A DNA stretch of 64,000 nt from Kumtagia ephedrae (GTDB taxonomy: Bacteria > Pseudomonadota > Alphaproteobacteria > Rhizobiales > Rhizobiaceae), in the NCBI RefSeq assembly GCF_003012745.1, contig NZ_PXYK01000027.1, forward strand, positions 16,131-80,130, written 5' to 3'. This document shows, piece by piece, positions 25,941-34,718 of the stretch. Both the position numbers and the translations under genes were made by a program. Below the pieces are notes generated by a model that was not told the origin of the DNA, searched no databases, and saw nothing but the letters and a program-made list of their open reading frames with translations. The first letter of the stretch is position 1. Every line of letters begins with the position of its first letter.

Positions 25941-26013
25941 CCTGTTCCTGTCAAAAAGCGGCGGGAACGGCTCGCGCCGTTCCCGCCAACCATGCATTCG
26001 GCGGTGCCGCCGC

Positions 26014-28194
26014 CTACCAGCTGGCGTGTGCCTTCAACTTCACCGACCGCCCTTCGCCATAGCTGCAGACGTTGACGCCCTGGCAGCCCGAAACATACTC
26101 CTTGTCGAAGACGTTGCTGACGTTCAGGTCGACGCCCCAATTGTCTCGGCTATAGCCGACCTTCAGGTCGAGCAGCGTCACGTCCGGAACTTTCAGCGTG
26201 TTCTCCCTGTCGGCATAGGACGAGCCGACATACCGCACGCCGCCGCCGATGCTGACGCCGTCATACCAGGCGTCGCCCCGGAAGGTGTAGTCGGTCCAGA
26301 TGGACGCCATCACCTCCGGCACGAGGAAGGGCTGCTTGCCGACCAAAGCCGGGTTGGCGTCCTTGGTTACCTTGAGCTCGTAGGCGGTGACCGCGGCCGT
26401 GAGCCTCCAGTCCTCGGTGATGTTGACCTTGCTCTCGAATTCGAAGCCGCGCGAGCGCACCTCGCCCGTCTGGACGCTGCTCGGGAACGGATTTTCGGCC
26501 GACGGCGCCTCGGCCGTCAGCACGTTCTGGCGGGTCAGGTCGAACACCGACAGGGTGAACAAGCCGTCGATGAAGGTGGGCGTGTACTTGATGCCCGCCT
26601 CGTACTGGACGCCCTCCTCGGGATCGAACGGACGGCCGGTGAGCACGTCGGTCTCGAAGATCGGATTGAAGAAGGTCGCGACGCTGACATAGGGCGTCAG
26701 CCCGTTGTCGAACTCATAGGCGAGGCCGGCGCGCCCCGACGCCGCGCCGTCGTCCTTGGAGAAATCCGCCGGCGTGCCATAGGCGTTGGGACGATTGTCC
26801 GCGTCGGTGGCCACCCAGTCATAGCGGCCGTTGAGCGTCACCAGCCAGCCGTCGGCGAAGCGCAGCTGGTCCTGGACGTAGACGCCGACCTGCTTCTGCG
26901 TCATCTCCTGGTTGAGGTACACCGCGCGGTCCCCGCGCGTGCCCGTCACTTCCCCGGTGAAGGGATCGATCGCGGTGAGGCCGAAGGTCGACGCCTGCAC
27001 ATGGTCGAGATTGTAATATTTGTAGTCGACGCCGGCGAGCAGCGTGTGCTCGACCGGCCCGGTTTCGAACCTGCCCTCGATCTGGTTGTCGGCGAGGAAT
27101 GTCCGCACCTGGGAGTCGTGGCCGAAGTCGATGAGCGTCAGGTTCGGCGTCCCGGCAACCCAGCCGAACGGATAGACGCTGACCTCGTTGATGTCGGCCG
27201 CGCCGAAGCGGGCGTTCGAACGGACCGTCCAGCCATTGTCGAAAGCGTGCTCGAACTCGTAGCCGATCCCGCCCTGGTCGCGCTTGTATTCGTCGATGTC
27301 CGTGTCAGTCGGATTGAAGTCGGGGCGGATGCGGCCGTAGTTCACGCCTCCGGCGACGTAGTCCCGAACGGTTCCGTCGTAGGGCAGGAAGCTGCCGCCG
27401 CCGTGGTTCTCGTCGATATGGGTGTAGTTGGCGAGGATGGTAAGCCTCGTGCCCTCGTCGGGCTGCCAGGTGATGCTCGGCGAGATGAAGCCGCGCCAGC
27501 CGTCCTGGTCGTCGCTGTAGGTATCGCCGCCAGCGACGCGGCCGTTGACGCGCCAGCTGACGACCTCGTCGCTCGTCACGTCGCCGACGTCGAAGCCCAT
27601 GTAGACGTTGCCGGCGTCGTTGACGCCCGTCTCGACGTAGCGCTTGCGCTCGAAGGTCGGGCGCTTGCTGACATAGTTGACGAGGCCGCCGGGATTGGAG
27701 CCGCCGTAAAGCACCGATGCCGGGCCCTTCAGGACCTCGATCCGCTCCAGCCCGAACGTATCGACGTAGAAGCCGCCGAAGCCGTAGCTGAAGAGCTGCA
27801 GCCCGTCCATGTAGGTTCCGGTCGCGGTGGCGTCGAAGCCGCGGATGTAGATCCAGTTGGTGTCGCTGTCGGCGCCGAAGGGCTGCGCGAACACGCCGGC
27901 CGTGTAGCGCAATGCCTCGTCGGCCTTCTGCGCGCCCTGCTCGTCGATCTCCTCGCGGCCGATGACCGAAACCGACTGCGGGATCTCCTTGATGTCGGTC
28001 GCGACCTTCGAGCCTGTCAGCGTCTTTTTGGCGACGACGCCGTTCACCGGGCCGACGCCGGCTTCCTGACCGGTCCCTTCGCCCTGCACGGTGATCTCCT
28101 GCAGCACGGTCGCCCCGTTGTCTTGCGCCATGGCCGGCGAAAGCCAAGCGACGGCGGACACGCCGCATGCCAGGAAACTACGAAATCTACGCAT
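26014..28194 (-). CDS. TonB-dependent siderophore receptor
   Basis: A 726-aa outer-membrane receptor. The signal peptide is MRRFRSFLACGVSAVAWLSPAMA. The plug domain spans about residues 55-165 (IPQSVSVIGREEIDEQG, YIRGFDATATGTYMDGLQL, LERIEVLKGPASVLYGG.NPGGLVNYVSKRP), and the rest is a 22-strand barrel ending in a terminal aromatic (SVKLKAHASW). These features match FhuA/FoxA-type siderophore receptors. ATG 28194 is chosen for the signal peptide and the AGGGG site upstream. The promoter region carries a 27-base inverted repeat at 28243-28269. It is followed by the FhuC-, FhuD- and FhuB-like genes. Confidence 0.95.
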   Translation of the reverse strand: MRRFRSFLACGVSAVAWLSPAMAQDNGATVLQEITVQGEGTGQEAGVGPVNGVVAKKTLTGSKVATDIKEIPQSVSVIGREEIDEQGAQKADEALRYTAGVFAQPFGADSDTNWIYIRGFDATATGTYMDGLQLFSYGFGGFYVDTFGLERIEVLKGPASVLYGGSNPGGLVNYVSKRPTFERKRYVETGVNDAGNVYMGFDVGDVTSDEVVSWRVNGRVAGGDTYSDDQDGWRGFISPSITWQPDEGTRLTILANYTHIDENHGGGSFLPYDGTVRDYVAGGVNYGRIRPDFNPTDTDIDEYKRDQGGIGYEFEHAFDNGWTVRSNARFGAADINEVSVYPFGWVAGTPNLTLIDFGHDSQVRTFLADNQIEGRFETGPVEHTLLAGVDYKYYNLDHVQASTFGLTAIDPFTGEVTGTRGDRAVYLNQEMTQKQVGVYVQDQLRFADGWLVTLNGRYDWVATDADNRPNAYGTPADFSKDDGAASGRAGLAYEFDNGLTPYVSVATFFNPIFETDVLTGRPFDPEEGVQYEAGIKYTPTFIDGLFTLSVFDLTRQNVLTAEAPSAENPFPSSVQTGEVRSRGFEFESKVNITEDWRLTAAVTAYELKVTKDANPALVGKQPFLVPEVMASIWTDYTFRGDAWYDGVSIGGGVRYVGSSYADRENTLKVPDVTLLDLKVGYSRDNWGVDLNVSNVFDKEYVSGCQGVNVCSYGEGRSVKLKAHASW

Positions 28195-28242
28195 CAATTG
28201 CCCCTTGCAAGCCCCAAACCCCGTCGCGGGCACCGCGCCGGA

Positions 28243-28269
28243 ATAAGTGGACTCCATAACTCTACTTAT
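28243..28269. promoter_or_regulatory. 27-base inverted repeat in receptor promoter
   Basis: ATAAGTGGA, nine bases, then TCTACTTAT: arms match at eight of nine positions. It is 49-75 bases upstream of the receptor ATG and downstream of the AraC gene, a good place for an AraC-type activator or an iron regulator. AT-rich against a GC-rich background. Confidence 0.5.
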
Positions 28270-28351
28270 ATCGTGGGGCTTGGACGTTCCTGTCCTTCTT
28301 GCTCGTTTTTGGCGTTTTCGACGTTCTCGTCGCGTCGATGATGCAGAAATG

Positions 28352-29245
28352 TCACTGCTTTCGCGCGAAAGTCGCCTTCATCCAGGTGGACGGCGCCACG
28401 CCGACCACCGCCTTGAAGACGCGGGTCAGATGCGCCTGGTCGGCAAATCCCGCCATCGCCGCGACCTCTGTCAGGACCGAGCCAGGCGAAAGGAGATCCT
28501 GGACGCGCCTTATGCGCGTCTGCATGTGCCAGCGGTGCGGCGGCACGCCCGTCGCGGCCTTGAAGGCGTGGCTGAAGTAACTCTCGGAAACGCCGGCAAG
28601 TGCTGCAAGATCCGACAGCCGGATGGGCTCGAAGCAATGCTCCTCGATGAATTCGGTGACGCAGCGCAACTGCTGCCGCGAAAGCGCGGCCCTGGGCCGT
28701 CCCGCCTCGCGCTCGACCTTGAAAAGCAGCGCCAGCAGCGCGTTGACCAGCCCCTCTCCGTAGAGATCGTGGAAGGGATCGGCGTTGTCGCATTCGGCGG
28801 CGATGGCGGCCGCGAGGTTTGCCATGCGCGGGTCCTGAAAGCTCAGCCGGGGCTCGCGCAGCCGGTCGCGGTCCAGCGCGCGTCCGAAGCGCTGCAGAAG
28901 CGATGTCTCCGAGAAGTGCAGGTCGAGGTGCTTCATGCGCTTCAGCCCCTCGGCCCTGCCGAGGATTGGCGTTCCGGCCGGCACGAAGCTCATCGACAGC
29001 GGCGCGTCGTGCCGGTCGACCCTGCGCATCTCCGGCTGGTCGAGGACGAAGGAGCCGCCGGCGCCGAGCTCAAGCGCCACGAACAGGCGAGGGTCCGGAG
29101 AGACATAGTCGCCGCGCGCATCGACGGCGCAATCCACTTCCCAGACGTCGGCGACGACGCCTTTCCACATGCGCCATTTCAATGCGCCGACCACGGAGAA
29201 CCCGTGTGTCGAGCTGTGCATCCTCGGACTGAAGGTCGCTTCCAT
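28352..29245 (-). CDS. AraC family transcriptional regulator
   Basis: A 297-aa activator. The C-terminal 100 residues contain the two HTH motifs (RLSDLAALAGVSESYFSHAFKAATG and the block LTEVAAMAGFADQAHLTRVFKAVVG). The N-terminal 180 residues are a cupin-like sensing region. AraC proteins next to TonB receptors (PchR, AlcR, YbtA, RhrA) sense the incoming siderophore and switch on the uptake genes; the same is likely here. No strong ribosome site precedes ATG 29245, and ATG 29221 is possible. Confidence 0.93.
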   Translation of the reverse strand: MEATFSPRMHSSTHGFSVVGALKWRMWKGVVADVWEVDCAVDARGDYVSPDPRLFVALELGAGGSFVLDQPEMRRVDRHDAPLSMSFVPAGTPILGRAEGLKRMKHLDLHFSETSLLQRFGRALDRDRLREPRLSFQDPRMANLAAAIAAECDNADPFHDLYGEGLVNALLALLFKVEREAGRPRAALSRQQLRCVTEFIEEHCFEPIRLSDLAALAGVSESYFSHAFKAATGVPPHRWHMQTRIRRVQDLLSPGSVLTEVAAMAGFADQAHLTRVFKAVVGVAPSTWMKATFARKQ

Positions 29246-29303
29246 GCTGGGATGATCCCGGTGTCGCCCGAGGGATCCCGTGCGAAAGCCGCGCGCTAAA
29301 ATA

Positions 29304-29318
29304 TGATTATAGCATTCA
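29304..29318. promoter_or_regulatory. Candidate RirA iron-responsive operator
   Basis: TGA, nine bases, TCA (TGATTATAGCATTCA), 59-73 bases upstream of the AraC start in an AT-rich patch. This is the core of the rhizobial RirA IRO box. With only six fixed bases it could be chance; its position before an iron-uptake regulator supports it. Confidence 0.4.
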
Positions 29319-29436
29319 AGTTATATCCGCAACAAGGCGGATCGATTTGGGGATGATGCGTGAGAACCAAAGCGTGCCGTGCGAATTCGATTCGATGCGA
29401 CGCGCTTTGGACTGACAGACCGCGGGCCGGACCTTG

Positions 29437-29465
29437 GCGGTCCGACTGCCACTCGGAGGGACCGC
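29437..29465. terminator. Stem-loop after the amidohydrolase gene
   Basis: GCGGTCC pairs with GGACCGC (seven perfect pairs) around a 15-base loop, immediately after the stop of the minus-strand gene at 29465. It probably separates the catabolic operon from the iron locus. Confidence 0.45.
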
Positions 29466-30619
29466 TAGCTTGCCGGGGCTGCTTCGCCGGGGACCGCGCT
29501 ATAGCGCGGATGCTGCTTCAGCACGGCCAGCTGGGCCGCGTTGAACGCCGCCGAGGGCTGCTGGAGCGAGACCAGGCCGAGATAGGGGTCCACGACCCCG
29601 GTGCTCACGCCGGCAAGCTCTTCCAGGACAGCCACGCCGCAGAAGGGCACGGCGGTCTCCGCATAGCCGCCTTCCTGGACGATGACCAGCCGGCCGCCGC
29701 ACAGCTCCGTGGCGGCCTGCCTGACCAGCCGCGTCATCGTGCGGAAGGTCTCGCTGGTCGCCAGCATGCGGGCCAGCGGGTCGACGCCGTTGGCATCGAA
29801 GCCGCTCACCACGACGATCAGGTCGGGACGGAATTCGCGGATCGCCGGCAAGGCTATGCCTTCCATCGCGGCGAGGTACATGTCGTGCCCGCTGCCGGGC
29901 CAAAGCGGGATGTTGATGTTGGCGCCCGCGCCGTCCCCCGCTCCGGCGTCGGAAGCGCCGCCGGACGCACCGGGCGGAAAACAATGTTCCTGGTGGATGG
30001 AAATGGTCAGCACGTCGCCGCGCCCGTAGAAGCAGGCCTCCGTGCCGTTGCCGTGATGCACGTCCCAGTCGAGCACCGCGATCCTCTTCAAGCCGTGCCT
30101 TGCCCTGGCCGCTTCGACCGCCAGCGCGACATTGGCGAACATGCAGAAGCCCATGGACGTGTCCGGCGAGCAGTGGTGGCCGGACGGCCGGGTCACGGCA
30201 TAGGCGGTGCGGCAGCTTCCATCAGCCACGTCGACGACGGCCTGGATGGCGAGGCCGGCCGACTGCTGCGCGATCTCAAAGGCGCCGCCCGAAAACGGCG
30301 CGGTGGGATGAAGCGCCCCGCCGCCGGCGTCGCTCATCGCCTTGAAGGCGTCGATGTAGGATGCCGGATGGATGCGCAGCAGGTCCTCGCGCGTGGCGGC
30401 GGGCGCCTTGCGCCAGTCGAGCCGATCGGTCAGGCCGGACACGTCCATCAGCGATTTGAGGCGCCGCTTCGGCTCGGGCGAATCCGCGTGGCCGCCGCTC
30501 GCCATAGGCTGCACCCAGCCGCCGACCGGCAGCACCAGCGCCGCCGGTCCGGCGCTGAACCACAGGCATTTTTCGTCGAAATAGAAAGCTGTCCGCTCGC
30601 TCGGCGCGCTGGTGCTCAT
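29465..30619 (-). CDS. Class II histone-deacetylase-like amidohydrolase
   Basis: A 384-aa zinc amidohydrolase of the HDAC/acetylpolyamine amidohydrolase superfamily. Motifs are the histidine pair in RPSGHHCSPDTSMGFCMF (about 145), the zinc ligands in VLDWDVHHGNGTE (about 181) and SGFDANGVDPLARM (about 272), and the glycine-tyrosine loop QEGGY (about 313). In bacteria these enzymes deacetylate polyamines or other N-acyl amines rather than histones. ATG 30619 has GGAGGA upstream; the longer frame adds a poor leader. It lies 46 bases after an APC-family permease, which fits import and deacylation of an amine. Confidence 0.9.
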   Translation of the reverse strand: MSTSAPSERTAFYFDEKCLWFSAGPAALVLPVGGWVQPMASGGHADSPEPKRRLKSLMDVSGLTDRLDWRKAPAATREDLLRIHPASYIDAFKAMSDAGGGALHPTAPFSGGAFEIAQQSAGLAIQAVVDVADGSCRTAYAVTRPSGHHCSPDTSMGFCMFANVALAVEAARARHGLKRIAVLDWDVHHGNGTEACFYGRGDVLTISIHQEHCFPPGASGGASDAGAGDGAGANINIPLWPGSGHDMYLAAMEGIALPAIREFRPDLIVVVSGFDANGVDPLARMLATSETFRTMTRLVRQAATELCGGRLVIVQEGGYAETAVPFCGVAVLEELAGVSTGVVDPYLGLVSLQQPSAAFNAAQLAVLKQHPRYSAVPGEAAPAS

Positions 30620-30665
30620 GATGGTCCTCCGTCCCGTTGAAGGTGAAATCGGCAATGCAGGGCCG

Positions 30666-32102
30666 TCACCGGTTCTGGCCCATCCGGGCGAAGCGGGCCG
30701 GATCGGCCTTCTCCAGCCGGACCGCCAGCAGATAGCCCACGACCGCGGCTAGGGGGATCAGCGACGGCAGGACGATGCCGAGGGCACCGCCCGTCGTGCC
30801 GGTCAGGTCGCCGAAATGCAGGAAGATGTAGACGAACAGCGCCGCCATGATCAGGCCCGAGACCGCCGGCAGGATGAGGGTCGCCAGGGCCGAAGCATCC
30901 GTCGCCTTGCCGCGGAAGAAGACGATCACCGCGAGCGAGGTCACTGTCATCATGCCGAGGACGCCGAGCGTTCCCACCTGGCTGATCCAGGTGAACATGT
31001 TGAGCATCGGATCGAGCCCGAGGCCCGCGAAGACCGCCAGCACGAGCAGCGCGCCGATCGTCTGGACGACCGAGCCGATGTGAGGGCTCTGATGGTCGTC
31101 ATGGGTGCGCCCGAACGCGGCCGGCAGCAGTCCCTCGCGTCCCGCCACGTAGCTGTAGCGGGCGATGTAGTTGTGGAAGGCCGAAAGCGCGGCGAACAGG
31201 CTGGACACCAGCAGGACGCCGGCGATCGCGGGCACAGGACCGCCGACATAGCGGCCCGCCAGATCGAAGAACAGCGCCGAGGGGTCGCCGTAGCCCTGGA
31301 TGGTCGGCACGAGCTGGTCGGCGCCGATGCCGACGATCATCAGCCATGTGGTGAAGACGAAAAAGATGCCGATCATCAGCACGGACAGATAGGTTGCGCG
31401 CGGGATGGTCTTTTCCGGCTCGCGCGCCTCCTCGGCGTAGATCGTGGTCGCCTCGAAGCCGATGAACGAGCCGAGGCAGAACAGCACGGCGGCGGTCAGC
31501 GAGCCCGAGAAGATCGCATTGGCGTCGAAGAGGTTCAGCGACAGTCCGGCGGCCCCGCCGGCGCCGATGATGGCGAAATCGACGATCAGCACGACGAGGT
31601 ATTCGAGCGCGACGATGACCACCAGCACCTTGGCCGACAGGTCCACCTGCCGATAGCCGAGGAAGCCGACGAGAAGGATTGCGACGAGGCTCCATCCCCA
31701 CCAGGGAAGAACCAGGCCGAATTCGCCGAAGACGCCGGCCGCGATGCCGCCCAAAAGGCCGATCAGCCCGAACTGCATGGCGTTGTAGGCGACCAGCGCC
31801 ACGATCGCCACTGCACCCGCGGTGCGGCCGCCGAGGCCGCGCGCGGCATAGGCGTAGAAGGCACCGGCATTGGTGACGTGCCGCGACATGGCCACGTAGC
31901 CGGCCGCGAAGGCGAGCATGACCAGCGTCACGAAGATGAAGGTCGCCGGAATGCCGGTGCCGTTGCCCAGCATGAACGCCAGCGGCATCGCGCCGGCGAC
32001 GCCGGTCAGCGGCGCCGCCGCCGAGATCACCATGAAGGTGACGGCGATCAGTCCGAGCGAATTCCTGCGAAGTTGATTGGTCCCCACGCTACTCATGTCC
32101 AT
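30666..32102 (-). CDS. APC superfamily amino acid/amine permease
   Basis: A 478-aa permease with 12 hydrophobic segments. The first helix has the unwound glycine motif VISAAAPLTGVAGAMP, and helix 6 region reads FIGFEATTIYAEEAREPEKTIPRA, typical of the APC family (YkfD/PuuP-like). ATG 32102 is preceded by GAGGGGA. It probably imports the amine or amino-acid-like substrate of the operon. It follows the flavin-reductase/LysR fusion by 76 bases. Confidence 0.93.
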   Translation of the reverse strand: MDMSSVGTNQLRRNSLGLIAVTFMVISAAAPLTGVAGAMPLAFMLGNGTGIPATFIFVTLVMLAFAAGYVAMSRHVTNAGAFYAYAARGLGGRTAGAVAIVALVAYNAMQFGLIGLLGGIAAGVFGEFGLVLPWWGWSLVAILLVGFLGYRQVDLSAKVLVVIVALEYLVVLIVDFAIIGAGGAAGLSLNLFDANAIFSGSLTAAVLFCLGSFIGFEATTIYAEEAREPEKTIPRATYLSVLMIGIFFVFTTWLMIVGIGADQLVPTIQGYGDPSALFFDLAGRYVGGPVPAIAGVLLVSSLFAALSAFHNYIARYSYVAGREGLLPAAFGRTHDDHQSPHIGSVVQTIGALLVLAVFAGLGLDPMLNMFTWISQVGTLGVLGMMTVTSLAVIVFFRGKATDASALATLILPAVSGLIMAALFVYIFLHFGDLTGTTGGALGIVLPSLIPLAAVVGYLLAVRLEKADPARFARMGQNR

Positions 32103-32178
32103 AGTCCCCTCTGAGCTGTATTCCCCGTTGTCGATCCATCCGGCCGCGCGGTTGGTTCCTGCGCCGGCTGTTGCCCGT

Positions 32179-33372
32179 TCAGCCGGCTGGCCCCGGTCGA
32201 ACCGGGATTTTCTTGTCTTGGCGGACATGCCCGAAGGCCGCCCTGCACTTTGCGAGAAAGTCGCCGGCCAGCTGGCTGCGGCGATCCGCCGGCTGGGCGA
32301 TCGCCACCACCGCGCCCTCCGGAAAATCCTCCTCCAGCGGTATGGCCAGAATTTCCTTGCCGTCGGGCCCGGTTCTCGATTGCGGCGGCTGCGGGACGAT
32401 CGAATATCCCAGGTCTTGCGCGACCAGTCCCCGCACCATGGCGAAGGACGGCGACTGCAGGCGGACGAGCGGCTGGAGCCGGTTGCGCTTGAACAAGGCG
32501 GCGGTTGCCGTCCGGACCGAAGGATAGTCCAGCATGATCATCGGCAGCTCGGCGAGATCGGCCAGCCTGAGGCTCGACCGCGCGGCCAGCGGATGCATCG
32601 TGCCCACCAGCACATGAGGGGCGGGCGGGCTTATGAGTTCCACGTCGAGGTCGGCCTCTTCCACCGGACCGAAGGTGATCGCGGCCTCGATCCGGCCGGC
32701 GCGCATCTGCTCGACCAGATCGTCGTGATCCGCTTCCAGCAGGCGGATGTCGACGTCGGGCCTTTCCCTGGTGAAATCGGCGACCAGGGTCGGCACGAGC
32801 TGGGGGCCGAGGGTGATGAAGAAGCCGATATGCAGCTGGTTTTCCGGCCGTTGCGGCTGATGGTCATCGGGCGCGATCGGGATGGCGCGCCGGTAGCCCC
32901 GGTTGGCGTAGACGAGCGGCGAGCGTTGCGCGGAAAGGTCGATCTGCTCGACCTCGCCGATGAAGATGAAATGCGTGCCCCAGAGCAGGGCGGTCTTCAG
33001 CTCGCAATCGAGCGAGACGACCGCATTGTCGATGATCGGCGCACCGGTCGCGCCGCCGTGCCAGGCGATCGCGCCGAAGCGGTCCTCGTTGAGGTGCTTG
33101 AGCCGGCCGGAGAACAGGTCGGAGACGAAACTCTGGTTGCCGGAGAGCACGTTGGCGCAGAACCGCCGGTTCTGCCGGATCGCCTCGCAGGCCGGGCTCA
33201 GATGGTGGACGCTGATCAGCAGCGAGGGCTTGCTCGTATCGGCCGAGACCGACGTCATCGATGAGACCGTGACCCCGTATCGGCCGGCGTCGCCGTCGGT
33301 CGTGACCACCGTGACGGCGGCGGCCACACGGCTCATGCCTTCGACGAAGCGGGTGCGCAGGTCGGCATCCAT
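32179..33372 (-). CDS. Fusion of flavin reductase and LysR effector-binding domain, no HTH
   Basis: A 397-aa protein with two clear halves. Residues 1-165 are a HpaC-type flavin reductase (FVEGMSRVAAAVTVVTT, YGVTVSSMTSVSADTSKPSLLISV, FCANVLSG, DRFGAIAW). Residues 178-385 are a LysR-type substrate-binding domain, opening LHIGFFITLGPQLVPTLVADF and continuing DVDIRLLEADHDDLVEQMRAGRIEAAITF. The DNA-binding HTH that always precedes such a domain in LysR regulators is absent. The effector domain may therefore sense the substrate and control reductase activity. It follows the glutamine-synthetase-like gene by 5 bases. The reductase could feed the acyl-CoA-dehydrogenase-fold enzyme upstream in the operon. 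Confidence 0.85.
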   Translation of the reverse strand: MDADLRTRFVEGMSRVAAAVTVVTTDGDAGRYGVTVSSMTSVSADTSKPSLLISVHHLSPACEAIRQNRRFCANVLSGNQSFVSDLFSGRLKHLNEDRFGAIAWHGGATGAPIIDNAVVSLDCELKTALLWGTHFIFIGEVEQIDLSAQRSPLVYANRGYRRAIPIAPDDHQPQRPENQLHIGFFITLGPQLVPTLVADFTRERPDVDIRLLEADHDDLVEQMRAGRIEAAITFGPVEEADLDVELISPPAPHVLVGTMHPLAARSSLRLADLAELPMIMLDYPSVRTATAALFKRNRLQPLVRLQSPSFAMVRGLVAQDLGYSIVPQPPQSRTGPDGKEILAIPLEEDFPEGAVVAIAQPADRRSQLAGDFLAKCRAAFGHVRQDKKIPVRPGPAG

Positions 33373-33377
33373 GGCGT

Positions 33378-34718
33378 TCACCCGAGATCGAAGAACCGCT
33401 CCAGCTCCACGTCGGGAACTTTGCGGCGGAACTCGTCGTGCTGGCACTGGCGGGTGGAGGTGAAGGCCTCGACGAAGCACTCGCCCAGCCAGTCCCTGGC
33501 GAAGGCGGAGCCGCGCAGTCGCTCGATCGCTTCCGGCATGGAGCGGGCGAAGTCGCGGCCCGGCTCCTGCGCATAGCCCGAGCCGATGGTCTCCGGATCG
33601 GGCTCGATCTCGCCGATGACGCCGGCGACGCCCGCCGCGATGGTGGCGGCGGCGGAGAGATACGGGTTGCAATCGGCGCCGGGCAGGCGGTTCTCGACAC
33701 GCAGCGACCCCGCGTCGTGGCCGACCAGGCGGAAGCAGGTGGTGCGGTTCTCGAAGCCCCAGGTCAGGCCGGGCGGCGCGAAGGTGCCGGGCGCGAAGCG
33801 GCGAAAACTGTTCACCGTCGGCTGAAACACCAGCGTCAGGTCGCCGACATAGGCCTGCAGGCCGCCGAGGAAGTGGCGGAACGTCCGGCTGACCCCGTTC
33901 TTCTCCTTCTCGTCCCAGAACAGCGGCTTGCCGGCCTTGTCCTTCAGGCTGACGTGAAGATGGATCGACTGGCTGTCGGCCTTCTCGCTCCAGCGCGGCA
34001 TGAAGGTGACGGACCGGCCCTGCCGCAGCGCCAGCGCGCGGATGAAGTTCTTCAGCAGGACGAGCTGGTCGGCAGGCTCGGTGCCTTCGCCGGCGCCGAT
34101 GCAGGCCTCCATGAAGCCGGCGCCGATCTCCTCGTGCATCTTGGCGAGGTCGATCCTCAGCGGCTCGCACATCGCGGCCACCGCCTCGTACCATTCGGTC
34201 TGGACGACCTGGTAGAGGATGAGGTCGTGGCTGGCATGCGCCGTCGCGGTCCTGAGGTTGCGGTAGCCTTTCGCCCTGGCGCTCTCCGGCGTCTCGTCGA
34301 ACAGGGTGTATTCCAGCTCCATCCCGTATTTGGGCACCAGCCCCGCCTCGGCGGCACGGGCGAGAACGGCTTTCAGGATGGCGCGGGGGCAGATTTTCGC
34401 CGACGCGCCGGTGTAGTTCGACAGCACCAGCAGGTCGTGCCCCGGCTTCGACCACGGCAGGCGGCGCGCCGAGGCGGGATCGACCTGCAGCGGATCGTCG
34501 TGGAAATCGCCCCTGTCGTCGTTGACGCCGGGGATCGTCAGCATCGCGTCGGTCGGGTCCAGCGCCAGTTGCGCCGGGGACATGCCCATGCCGTTCTTCA
34601 TGATGCCCCTGAGGCTGCCGGCCGAGACCATCTGCCCGCGCAGGAGGCCATTGGTGTCGGTCATCGCCACGGTGGCGAAGCGGCTGGCCGGGTCGGCCAG
34701 GTAGTCCTCAACTGTCAT
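33378..34718 (-). CDS. Glutamine synthetase family ligase (gamma-glutamylpolyamine synthetase-like)
   Basis: A 446-aa ATP-dependent ligase. The catalytic barrel motifs are present: YGMELEYTLFDE at about 130, QSIHLHVSLKD at about 251, NRTTCFRLVGHDAGSLRVENR at about 325 and PGADCNPYLSAAATIAAG at about 348. Size and these forms fit the PuuA/GlnA-like group, which glutamylates amines rather than ammonia. The start overlaps the end of the TetR gene by 11 bases. In an operon with an amine permease and a deacylase it likely activates an amine for catabolism. Confidence 0.9.
   Translation of the reverse strand: MTVEDYLADPASRFATVAMTDTNGLLRGQMVSAGSLRGIMKNGMGMSPAQLALDPTDAMLTIPGVNDDRGDFHDDPLQVDPASARRLPWSKPGHDLLVLSNYTGASAKICPRAILKAVLARAAEAGLVPKYGMELEYTLFDETPESARAKGYRNLRTATAHASHDLILYQVVQTEWYEAVAAMCEPLRIDLAKMHEEIGAGFMEACIGAGEGTEPADQLVLLKNFIRALALRQGRSVTFMPRWSEKADSQSIHLHVSLKDKAGKPLFWDEKEKNGVSRTFRHFLGGLQAYVGDLTLVFQPTVNSFRRFAPGTFAPPGLTWGFENRTTCFRLVGHDAGSLRVENRLPGADCNPYLSAAATIAAGVAGVIGEIEPDPETIGSGYAQEPGRDFARSMPEAIERLRGSAFARDWLGECFVEAFTSTRQCQHDEFRRKVPDVELERFFDLG

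Noticed and set aside
26026..28341. 771-codon open frame opposite the TonB receptor
   Set aside because: Antisense shadow; no hydrophobic or family pattern, and the minus strand holds a complete receptor with signal peptide, plug and terminal aromatic.
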